Shown here: positions 1 to 5,728 of the stretch, in pieces
Position numbering within the stretch: the first letter of the stretch is position 1
Layout: each line of letters begins with the position of its first letter
Assembly: GCA_959018155.1 (NCBI GenBank)
Contig: CAUEKH010000121.1
Location: 1 to 7,231 of the forward strand
DNA length: 7,231 nucleotides
Direction of reading: 5' to 3'
From: an uncultured Hungatella sp.
GTDB taxonomy: Bacteria; Bacillota; Clostridia; Lachnospirales; Lachnospiraceae
Made by a program: the position numbers and the translations under genes
Notes under the pieces: generated by a model
What the model saw: the letters and a program-made list of their open reading frames with translations, nothing else
What the model was told of the DNA's origin: nothing
Databases searched by the model: none

Positions 1-488
1 ACCGGAAGCCATTCTTCATCCTTCAGATATTCATAATAGAGTTTTTTCCTGGTGTCGGCGAATTTCCTCTTGCCATTTTTATAAGTAATATAGGTGACAA
101 CCCCATCCGACCCTATTTCATATGTAGTGCCATCTTCTGTCACCGTGGTGTTATAGAGCATTTTCCCCGAAGAATCAAAGTAATAACGGACTCCTGCCAC
201 AATCCTTCCGCCTGTGTGCATACTGCGATCGGCGTCAAAATAATACCATTCTCCTCCGTCCTGCAGCCACTGTTCTTTCAAAAGATATCCGTCGCTGCCT
301 GCATAATACCACTTATCCTTATACTGGCACCATTGACCGACAGCAATACTCCCATCCGGCTGCATAAATTGATACCCTCCGCTCGCATCTTTCACAAGCG
401 GCGTTCCAGCAAAAGCAGAAAAGGATAATACCATCACCAAAATAAGCGTCAGTATACAGCCACACATAATTTTCTTCCCGTCTCTCAT
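1..488 (-). CDS. Secreted cell-wall-binding-repeat protein, N-terminal part (3' end outside window)
   Basis: An open frame of 162 codons runs from ATG at 488 off the left edge of the window, so the C-terminus is missing. Residues 1-27 form a classical signal peptide: basic RDGKK, a hydrophobic core at about 7-24, and a signal peptidase I type AFA|GT site after residue 27. There is no lipobox cysteine. The mature part carries aromatic/glycine repeats typical of choline/glucan-binding (CW_binding_1-like) modules: KWYY at 59-62 followed by GSDG, EWYYFD at 80-85, and RYYFDSSGKM at 101-110. Such repeats usually anchor exported proteins to cell-wall polymers. After about residue 113 the pattern degenerates, so a different domain may begin there; the catalytic or effector part cannot be seen. 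The start is supported by a GGAGGTG site five bases upstream. It is divergent from the padR operon. Family-level assignment is fairly sure; the function of the whole protein is unknown. Confidence 0.8.
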   Translation of the reverse strand, partial: MRDGKKIMCGCILTLILVMVLSFSAFAGTPLVKDASGGYQFMQPDGSIAVGQWCQYKDKWYYAGSDGYLLKEQWLQDGGEWYYFDADRSMHTGGRIVAGVRYYFDSSGKMLYNTTVTEDGTTYEIGSDGVVTYITYKNGKRKFADTRKKLYYEYLKDEEWLP

Positions 489-493
489 ATGAA

Positions 494-500
494 CACCTCC
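494..500 (-). promoter_or_regulatory. Ribosome binding site of the secreted repeat protein
   Basis: On the minus strand this reads GGAGGTG, followed by five bases and the ATG at 488. The strength and spacing fix the start of the secreted protein. Confidence 0.75.
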
Positions 501-558
501 ATTCACCACTACCGCACCTTCGAGTTCTCTCATATCTTCTATTACGTTCTATAAAATA

Positions 559-567
559 AATATATCA
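559..567 (-). promoter_or_regulatory. Candidate extended -10 promoter for the secreted repeat protein
   Basis: The minus strand reads TGATATATT, an extended -10 element (TG-N-TATATT, five of six matches to TATAAT). The -35 region is weak (TTAGTA with an 18-base spacer), as is common for extended -10 promoters. Transcription would start near 551, giving a leader of about 60 nt. A second possibility in the same AT-rich stretch is TTGAGA (575-580) with TATTTT (553-558), spacer 16. Prediction only. Confidence 0.4.
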
Positions 568-820
568 CATATTTTCTCAAAATACTAATACTAAAGCACA
601 CACTTTCTCCCTGGGATTTTCCGTTACTATTCTGTTTTACCGCTGGTTTCGGGTCACCTCCTTTCACTCTGCTCTCTTATTCCAATCGTATCTGGAACTC
701 TTTTTCTATTTCAATTTTTACTCGTCAGAGCTGCCTCTAAACGGTAACGTCAGCCCAGCATCAACAGCATAACCATCTCAGAGCACAAATTCTGAACCGA
801 TGAAAAGATACTTTTTCTGC

Positions 821-849
821 TTGACATTTACGTTTCACAGCTATATTAT
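821..849 (+). promoter_or_regulatory. Sigma-A-type promoter of the padR-SEDS operon
   Basis: A perfect -35 hexamer TTGACA (821-826) is followed after 17 bases by TATTAT (844-849), five of six matches to TATAAT. Transcription should start near 855-857, leaving a leader of roughly 88 nt before the padR ATG. The -10 box overlaps the first arm of the dyad operator at 847-880, an arrangement that fits repression by blocking RNA polymerase. Confidence 0.8.
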
Positions 850-880
850 ATAGGATATCTATATATAGATTATCTATATA
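847..880 (+). promoter_or_regulatory. Tandem dyad operator, probably for PadR autoregulation
   Basis: Two identical inverted repeats of the form TATATAG-N5-CTATATA lie at 847-865 (spacer GATAT) and 862-880 (spacer ATTAT). They are offset by 15 bp and share four bases. The sequence therefore also contains a perfect 14-bp palindrome at 857-870 and an 11-bp direct repeat (856-866 and 871-881). The dyads sit over the -10 box and the predicted transcription start. PadR-family repressors are dimers that commonly bind AT-rich dyads in their own promoters. Assignment to the downstream PadR is inference from position and symmetry. Confidence 0.7.
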
Positions 881-943
881 TTAAAAACAGGTATCTCTCT
901 GTTTTACCCGTCACCCATCCCTATATAATCAGGAGGTATTTCT

Positions 944-1285
944 ATGGCAATTGACAAGAGCCTGCTGTCCGGCAGCACGGCCATGCTTCTGTTAAAGCTT
1001 CTGGCTCAAAAAGATATGTATGGCTACGAAATGATTGAAAACTTAAGACAGATGTCCAACCACGTATTTGAATTAAAGGCAGGAACCCTCTATCCTCTGC
1101 TTCATTCCCTGGAGGTCAAAGGGTATCTCGATTCCTACGAAGAAGCTGCCGGTGGAAAGACGAGAAAGTATTATACGCTCACAAAGGCGGGCAAAAGGTA
1201 TTTAAAAGAGAAGGAAGAAGAATGGAAAGAATATTCTGACGCAGTAACGCGGGTGCTGGGAGGTGTCAGCTGTGGGACCATCTGA
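944..1285 (+). CDS. PadR-family winged-helix transcriptional regulator
   Basis: This 113-residue protein has the full compact PadR core. The helix-turn-helix begins around residue 12 and includes YGYEMIENL near residue 26. The recognition helix region carries GTLYPLLHSLEVKGYL (about 47-62), and the wing strand carries RKYYTLTKAGKRYL (about 74-87). A charged helix (KEKEEEWKEY, from about 89) follows and would form the dimerisation arm. The length fits the small subfamily-1 PadR proteins. The start is fixed by AGGAGG at 931-936, seven bases before ATG. The gene overlaps the SEDS gene, so the two are almost certainly co-transcribed and probably translationally coupled. The promoter and tandem dyad just upstream suggest it represses its own operon and is relieved by an unknown ligand or stress. 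Family assignment is very sure; the inducer is unknown. Confidence 0.93.
   Translation: MAIDKSLLSGSTAMLLLKLLAQKDMYGYEMIENLRQMSNHVFELKAGTLYPLLHSLEVKGYLDSYEEAAGGKTRKYYTLTKAGKRYLKEKEEEWKEYSDAVTRVLGGVSCGTI
1259..1263 (+). promoter_or_regulatory. Ribosome binding site of the SEDS gene, inside padR
   Basis: GGAGG lies within the last codons of padR. It is eight bases from GTG at 1272, a good spacing, whereas it overlaps the earlier in-frame GTG at 1263 and cannot serve it. This favours 1272 as the start and suggests translational coupling to padR. Confidence 0.6.
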
Positions 1286-2678
1286 TTACATCAATACGGT
1301 AGAAGAGCAAATCCGCTGCAAAAAGGCGCGCTCCCTCGTGAGCCATGAGATAGAAGCACATATAAACGACCAGGCCGAAGCGTATGAAAGCGAGGGAAAA
1401 ACACGGGAGGAAGCGATTCGCGAGGCTGTCCGGCAGATGGGGGATCCGGTGGAGGTCGGAGTCGCCATGGACAGGATCCACCGCCCCGCCGTCAACAAAC
1501 CGCTTCTTATCCTGGTAGCACTGCTCAGTCTCCTTGGGCTGTTGATCCAGTACTTCGCAATCTACGGCGGCAATGTGGCAGAAAGCTTCGGCCCGGGAAC
1601 GGAATCCTGGTTCTTTGGCCGCCAGTGCCTCTTTACCTTCCTGGGGCTTGGAATCATGATACTCGTCTATCTCTGTGACTATTCCATCATTGGAAAATAT
1701 CCTCTTTTTCTTTGGTTCGGATATTTCGCCCTGCTTCTGCTGGCGTCCAATTTCCTCTTTTTCCATATCGGCGGAAAATTAAGGATTTACAATTATTTAA
1801 CCCTGTTTTTGCCGCTGTATGCCGGCGTGCTCTACCATTTCCGGGGAAGCAATGAAAAATGGGGCTGCGGAAGAATATTCCTCTGTGCGCTGTTCGGCCT
1901 GCTGCCCACTCTTCTGGCCTTACATACGGTCCTGATCAATGGCAGCCTGCAGATTGCGCTCTGCTGTTACCTTCTGTTTGGGCTGGCTGTGGGAAAGGGC
2001 TGGTTTAAAGGGAACAGAAAAGTGATGTTCCTGATCATGGCCCTCATTCCGGCAGTGCTTTTCCTCCTGTTGTATCTGGCAGCTGCGCTCGATATCCGTC
2101 TTCCCTTCCTCGCAGTCTATCAGCAGGAACGGCTGTCGTATGTGATGGGGTTTTTCAAATACGGGGGACCCGTCGGTTATTATAACTATGCGGTTCCCAT
2201 CATCAGGGCCACTCTGCCGGATTTAAAACTGTTTGGATCCGCAGCTGTTTTCCAGCCGGAAATCGCAGGTTCAGGGGTGATTCGCGGCGGAATGATGCAC
2301 ACGGATTACATCATTTTCTTCCTGTTCACCCGCTTTGGGATTATCCCCGGCGCTGCTGTGCTTCTCTTACTTGCGGCCATCTTATTTAAAATATTTTCCG
2401 TGTCCTGGCGGCAGAAAAACCAGCTTGGGTTCATGGTAAGCATGAGCTGTTCCATGGTGCTTGCCATGGAAGTGGTAAATTATGTTCTCTCCAACTTCGG
2501 CCTGATCTCCTTAGAGCCGATGACGCTGCCCTTCCTGTCGTATGGCGGACAGAATTCTGTGGGGAACTATATTCTGATTGGTTTGATACTCAGCGTTTAC
2601 CGCCATAAGGATATTATTTCTGAACAACAGATACGGAAGGGGAAATTGAAATTTATGCTGGTACGGGTTGATGAATAA
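1272..2678 (+). CDS. HAAS/permease-prefix-like domain fused to a divergent SEDS (FtsW/RodA/SpoVE) membrane protein
   Basis: This protein has 468 residues from the GTG at 1272. Residues 1-75 are a soluble helical domain with AREAxRxMGDP-like features (EEAIREAVRQMGDP, 46-59). It resembles the HAAS/DUF1700 or permease-prefix domains often encoded beside PadR regulators. About ten hydrophobic helices follow from residue 78, with the long loop after helix 7 expected of SEDS glycosyltransferases. In that loop, MMHTDYI keeps the HTD aspartate (D345), equivalent to the essential E. coli FtsW D297. TLPFLSYGG at 418-426 matches the conserved TLPLISYGG. The glutamates flanking HTD in FtsW/RodA (PExHTD and GEELG) are absent; here the region reads HTDYIIFFLFTRFGI. 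Known SEDS proteins polymerise lipid II into glycan strands with a class B PBP, but none is visible nearby. An alternative start is GTG 1263. It is likely a regulated accessory SEDS protein; enzymatic activity is uncertain. Confidence 0.85.
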   Translation: MGPSDYINTVEEQIRCKKARSLVSHEIEAHINDQAEAYESEGKTREEAIREAVRQMGDPVEVGVAMDRIHRPAVNKPLLILVALLSLLGLLIQYFAIYGGNVAESFGPGTESWFFGRQCLFTFLGLGIMILVYLCDYSIIGKYPLFLWFGYFALLLLASNFLFFHIGGKLRIYNYLTLFLPLYAGVLYHFRGSNEKWGCGRIFLCALFGLLPTLLALHTVLINGSLQIALCCYLLFGLAVGKGWFKGNRKVMFLIMALIPAVLFLLLYLAAALDIRLPFLAVYQQERLSYVMGFFKYGGPVGYYNYAVPIIRATLPDLKLFGSAAVFQPEIAGSGVIRGGMMHTDYIIFFLFTRFGIIPGAAVLLLLAAILFKIFSVSWRQKNQLGFMVSMSCSMVLAMEVVNYVLSNFGLISLEPMTLPFLSYGGQNSVGNYILIGLILSVYRHKDIISEQQIRKGKLKFMLVRVDE

Positions 2679-2768
2679 ACGATATACGATAGAAGAATGA
2701 ATGAAACCTGGGATTCCTGCTCAGATGGTAAATCGCCATTGAAACTGTTTAATTGCTTCATAACGAAT

Positions 2769-2816
2769 ATGGACTGCTGAATCACAATTTTCTTTGTGAA
2801 ACAGCAGTCCATTTTT
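2769..2816 (+). terminator. Rho-independent terminator of the padR-SEDS operon
   Basis: An 11-bp stem pairs ATGGACTGCTG (2769-2779) with CAGCAGTCCAT (2802-2812). An inner 6-bp stem pairs TCACAA (2782-2787) with TTGTGA (2794-2799), and a symmetric AA/AA internal loop separates the two. A T tract (2812-2816) follows directly. It lies 90 bp after the SEDS stop codon. No T tract follows on the minus strand, so it points mainly at the plus-strand operon, though the hairpin may also hinder convergent transcription. Confidence 0.85.
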
Positions 2817-2829
2817 ATTGAAGACGGTG

Positions 2830-2852
2830 ACCTGTGCGCGGAGCGTGCAGGT
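2830..2852 (+). other. GC-rich hairpin between convergent genes
   Basis: ACCTGTGCGC (2830-2839) pairs with GCGTGCAGGT (2843-2852) around a three-base loop, with two G-U pairs on the plus strand. On the minus strand those two pairs become C-A mismatches. The plus strand is followed by TATCGTTTTCT, a poor T tract. It could be a weak backup terminator, or a processing or pausing hairpin after the minus-strand aminotransferase gene, whose stop is 13 bases away. No clear rho-independent terminator for the minus-strand genes is seen. Confidence 0.3.
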
Positions 2853-2864
2853 TATCGTTTTCTC

Positions 2865-4175
2865 TTAATTCATCTCCGCCAGCAGCTTATCAATGCTGAC
2901 AATCTTTACGCACAGCGCAAACAGTTCCATCGCCAGAATCAGGTCAGATAACGGCGGGTAGGACGGCGCAATCCGGATGTTGCTGTCATGCGGGTCCTTT
3001 CCATATGGATAGGTGGCGCCAGCGCCTGTCATGACAAGGCCGGCCTTCTTGCATCTGCCTACAATAGTCTTCGCGCAGCCGTCAAGAGAGTCGAAGGAGA
3101 TAAAGTATCCGCCCTTTGGAGTGGTCCAGGTGCCGATTCCAAGTCCGCCCAGTTCTCTCTCGAGGATCTCGATGACTGCCTCGAATTTCGGGCGCATGAT
3201 ATCTGCGTGCTTTCTCATATGCTCTACCATGCCGTGAATATCGCCGAAGAAACGGACGTGGCGCAGCTGGTTTACTTTATCGTGGCCGATGGTCTGGATC
3301 TTTAACTGCTTCTTGATATCAACCAGGTTGTTCTGGCTGGCCGCGATCGCCGCGATACCGGAACCAGGGAAGCTGACCTTGGAGGTTGACGCAAACTTGT
3401 ATACCAGGTCCGGATTGCCGGCGCGCTTGCACTCTGCCAGGATTTCAATTAAATGATCCTGGTCGTGGTCGTATAAATGGTGGATGGTATAGGCATTATC
3501 CCAGTAAATTCTGAAATCAGGCGCCGCCGGTTTTAAGCGGGCAAAACGGCGTACCGTCTCGTCGGAATAGGAGATTCCCTGGGGGTTGGAATACTTCGGA
3601 ACACACCAGATTCCCTTGATGGAATCATCATTTGCAACCAGTTCTTCCACCATGTCCATATCAGGACCGGTTGGGGTCATCGGTACATTGATCATCTCGA
3701 TGCCAAAATACTCGGTGATAGCAAAATGTCTGTCGTATCCCGGTACCGGGCAGAGGAATTTTACCTTATCCAGCTTGCACCATGGAGTGTTGCCCATAAC
3801 ACCGTGAGTCATGGAACGGGAAACGGTATCATACATGACATTTAAACTGGAATTGCCATAAATGATAATCTGATCCGGATGAACCTCCATCATATCGCCG
3901 AGAAGCTCCTTGGCTTCCTTAATACCGTCGAGCACACCGTAATTACGGCAGTCGGTTCCATCCTCACACGTTAAATCATCATCGCTGCTCAGCACATCCA
4001 TCATACCCATGGACAAATCAAGCTGATCCACACTTGGCTTACCTCTGGACATATCGAGTCTCAAATCCTTGCCCTGGAATTCCCTGTACTTTGCGGAAAG
4101 CTGTTTTCTGAGTTCCAGCAGCTCTTCCTTCGTCATCTCTGCATACGGCTTCATCGTCTTTTTCTTCCTCCTCAT
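2865..4175 (-). CDS. PLP-dependent aminotransferase, aspartate aminotransferase-like (fold type I)
   Basis: This 436-residue enzyme has all the fold-type I landmarks. RGKPS lies near the N-terminus, YGNSSLN in the phosphate/cofactor region, SNPQG carries N197, YWDNAY carries D226 (pyridine nitrogen) and Y229, STSK carries the Schiff-base lysine K266, and NIRIAPSYP carries R401 (substrate carboxylate). Spacings match N194/D222/Y225/K258/R386 of classical aspartate aminotransferase reasonably well. The overall sequence style (EMTKEELLELR start, LDMSRGKPS) fits the bacterial group annotated as Aminotran_MocR or class Ic aspartate aminotransferase. It probably interconverts aspartate and oxaloacetate with 2-oxoglutarate, but another amino acid is possible. 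The start at 4175 is chosen because AAGGAG lies five bases upstream; an upstream in-frame ATG at 4232 lacks such a site, and 4154 is a less likely later start. It lies 97 nt after gatB on the same strand. Confidence 0.85.
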   Translation of the reverse strand: MRRKKKTMKPYAEMTKEELLELRKQLSAKYREFQGKDLRLDMSRGKPSVDQLDLSMGMMDVLSSDDDLTCEDGTDCRNYGVLDGIKEAKELLGDMMEVHPDQIIIYGNSSLNVMYDTVSRSMTHGVMGNTPWCKLDKVKFLCPVPGYDRHFAITEYFGIEMINVPMTPTGPDMDMVEELVANDDSIKGIWCVPKYSNPQGISYSDETVRRFARLKPAAPDFRIYWDNAYTIHHLYDHDQDHLIEILAECKRAGNPDLVYKFASTSKVSFPGSGIAAIAASQNNLVDIKKQLKIQTIGHDKVNQLRHVRFFGDIHGMVEHMRKHADIMRPKFEAVIEILERELGGLGIGTWTTPKGGYFISFDSLDGCAKTIVGRCKKAGLVMTGAGATYPYGKDPHDSNIRIAPSYPPLSDLILAMELFALCVKIVSIDKLLAEMN

Positions 4176-4273
4176 ATAATCTCCTTTTCTTCTGACAGGA
4201 CGTTTTAAGTCCCGCGCTCCGAGCGGCCACACCTTCCGGCATCCCGTTCTTTACGCTATAACCACGGAATCTT

Positions 4274-5728
4274 CTACAGCAGTTCATCCAGAATCTGATT
4301 TACCATGGCGGGGTCTGCTTTTCCCTTCATCTCCCGCATCGTCCGGCCTACGAGAAAACCTCTGGCCTTTTCTTTTCCATTCTGGTAATCCTCCACCGAC
4401 TGTGGATTCGCTGCTATCACCCGCTCAATCACGGCGCGGAGGCTGCCCTCGTCATTTACCACCTTCAGCCCGTGTTCTTCCACATAGACCTCCGGATCCA
4501 CGTCGTCCGTGAATATTTTTTCGAAGACTTCCTTCGCTACCGTGCGGTTAATGGTATTATTATCTACCATATTTATCAATTTTGCAAGATTTTCCGGTGA
4601 AAATGTCATTTCGTCTATTTCCGGTTCCCGTTCTGCGGTTTCTATGGACATATTTACCTTCCTAAGCCGCATCCCTTCCACCATCAGCCAGTTAGCCACT
4701 TCCTTCGGTTTCCCACAGATTGCCGTCGCCGCTTCAAATAAATCCGCCATCCATTTCGACTCCGTGATAAGCGACGCATCATACTCAGAAAGCTGATACT
4801 CCATCTGATACCGCTCCATCTTCTCAGTCCGAAGTTCCGGCTGGGCCGCCTTCACTCCCGCAATCCATTCATCATCAATCACCACCGGCGGCAAATCCGG
4901 ATCCGGGAAATAACGGTAGTCTTTCGCATCCTCCTTAGAGCGCATGGCGCGGGAACTTTCCTTATTATCATCCCAGCGCCTCGTCTCCTGAATCACCGGC
5001 TTCCCCTCCTCCAGCAGTTCCAGCTGGCGTCTCCTCTCTCCTTCAATGGCGCGGGCGATCGCTTTAAAGGAATTCAAGTTCTTCATCTCGGTTCTCGTTC
5101 CCAGTTCTTCACTCCCCGTTTCCCGGACCGATAAGTTCACATCGGCACGCATGGATCCCTCCTGAAGCTTGCAGTCCGATGCCCCTAAATACTGGATAAT
5201 CAGCCTCAGCTTGTCTAAATAAGCGATCACCTCTTCCCCGCTCCTCATGTCCGGCTCCGACACGATCTCGATCAGCGGCACACCGCTCCGGTTGTAATCC
5301 ACCAGAGAGCAGTCCTCCCACTCATCGTGGATCAGCTTGCCTGCATCCTCCTCCATATGGATTTCATGGATACCGATTTTCTTCGTCCCCGCCTGTGTCT
5401 CAATCTCCACATAGCCGTCGTGGCAGATGGGGAGATACAACTGGGAGATCTGGTAGTTCTGAGAGTTGTCGGGATAGAAATAATTCTTCCTGTCGAATTT
5501 ACAGTACTGGTTGATCTGACAGTTTGTGGCCAGGCCGACGGCCAGGGCATAATCTACCACCTGTTTATTTAACACCGGCAGGGAACCGGGCATTCCGGTG
5601 CATACCGGACAGGTATGAGTGTTGGGCGCGCCGCCGAACTCCGTGGAACAGGAACAGAAAATCTTTGTCTTTGTGGCCAGCTCCACGTGAACTTCCAGAC
5701 CAATGACTGTCTCATACTGTTTACTCAT
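4274..5728 (-). CDS. gatB: Asp-tRNA(Asn)/Glu-tRNA(Gln) amidotransferase subunit B
   Basis: This 484-residue protein is the tRNA-binding and kinase-like subunit of GatCAB. It phosphorylates misacylated Glu-tRNA(Gln) or Asp-tRNA(Asn) and amidates it with ammonia from GatA. Signature segments are GLEVHVEL (10-17), KFDRKNYFYPDN, HMEEDAGKLIHD, SGVPLIEIVSEPD, LQEGSMRADVNLSVR, EMKNLNSF and DYRYFPDPDLPP. The C-terminal helical tail domain ends with SVEDYQNGKEKARGFLVG and DPAMVNQILDELL. Four cysteines, C25, C27, C40 and C43 (CxC...CxxC), form the zinc site that some relatives, such as S. aureus GatB, have lost. The start at 5728 matches the family N-terminus (MSKQYETVIGLEVH) and has GGGAGG eight bases upstream. 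The frame stays open to 5833, but those 35 extra residues are gatA sequence read out of frame. It overlaps gatA by 8 nt, so translation is coupled. Confidence 0.97.
   Translation of the reverse strand: MSKQYETVIGLEVHVELATKTKIFCSCSTEFGGAPNTHTCPVCTGMPGSLPVLNKQVVDYALAVGLATNCQINQYCKFDRKNYFYPDNSQNYQISQLYLPICHDGYVEIETQAGTKKIGIHEIHMEEDAGKLIHDEWEDCSLVDYNRSGVPLIEIVSEPDMRSGEEVIAYLDKLRLIIQYLGASDCKLQEGSMRADVNLSVRETGSEELGTRTEMKNLNSFKAIARAIEGERRRQLELLEEGKPVIQETRRWDDNKESSRAMRSKEDAKDYRYFPDPDLPPVVIDDEWIAGVKAAQPELRTEKMERYQMEYQLSEYDASLITESKWMADLFEAATAICGKPKEVANWLMVEGMRLRKVNMSIETAEREPEIDEMTFSPENLAKLINMVDNNTINRTVAKEVFEKIFTDDVDPEVYVEEHGLKVVNDEGSLRAVIERVIAANPQSVEDYQNGKEKARGFLVGRTMREMKGKADPAMVNQILDELL

Larger units (their letters stand above)
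489..943. other. 455-bp divergent intergenic region
   Basis: This region separates the minus-strand secreted protein from the plus-strand padR operon. It contains the minus-strand ribosome site and promoter candidate (494-580) and the padR promoter, operator and leader (821-943). The middle part, about 581-820, has no convincing gene on either strand. The only notable items there are an orphan Shine-Dalgarno-perfect sequence on the minus strand (654-664) and a 15-codon open stretch at 677-724 with no start codon. I see no terminator-like hairpin, tRNA or repeat array in it. Confidence 0.6.

Noticed and set aside
216..428. 70-residue open frame on the plus strand opposite the secreted repeat protein
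   Set aside because: Antisense to a gene with a signal peptide, ribosome site and repeats; no features of its own.
640..665. A 16S rRNA 3' end fragment on the plus strand
   Set aside because: Only the anti-Shine-Dalgarno core matches; the sequence before it does not resemble the penultimate helix of 16S rRNA.
677..724. A 15-codon minus-strand stretch (KIEIEKEFQIRLE-like) that looks like a protein C-terminus
   Set aside because: It is preceded in frame by a stop codon, has no start codon, and is too short to separate from chance.
924..929. TATAAT just upstream of padR as a second promoter
   Set aside because: Transcription would begin within the padR ribosome site and there is no matching -35 element; the promoter at 821-849 is far better.
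1266..1766. 166-residue open frame on the minus strand inside the SEDS gene
   Set aside because: It is antisense to a well-supported gene, has no recognisable domain, and its start lies within the coding sequence of a SEDS helix with no ribosome site of note.
4176..4232. N-terminal extension of the aminotransferase by 19 residues
   Set aside because: There is no ribosome site before the ATG at 4232, whereas AAGGAG lies five bases before the ATG at 4175.
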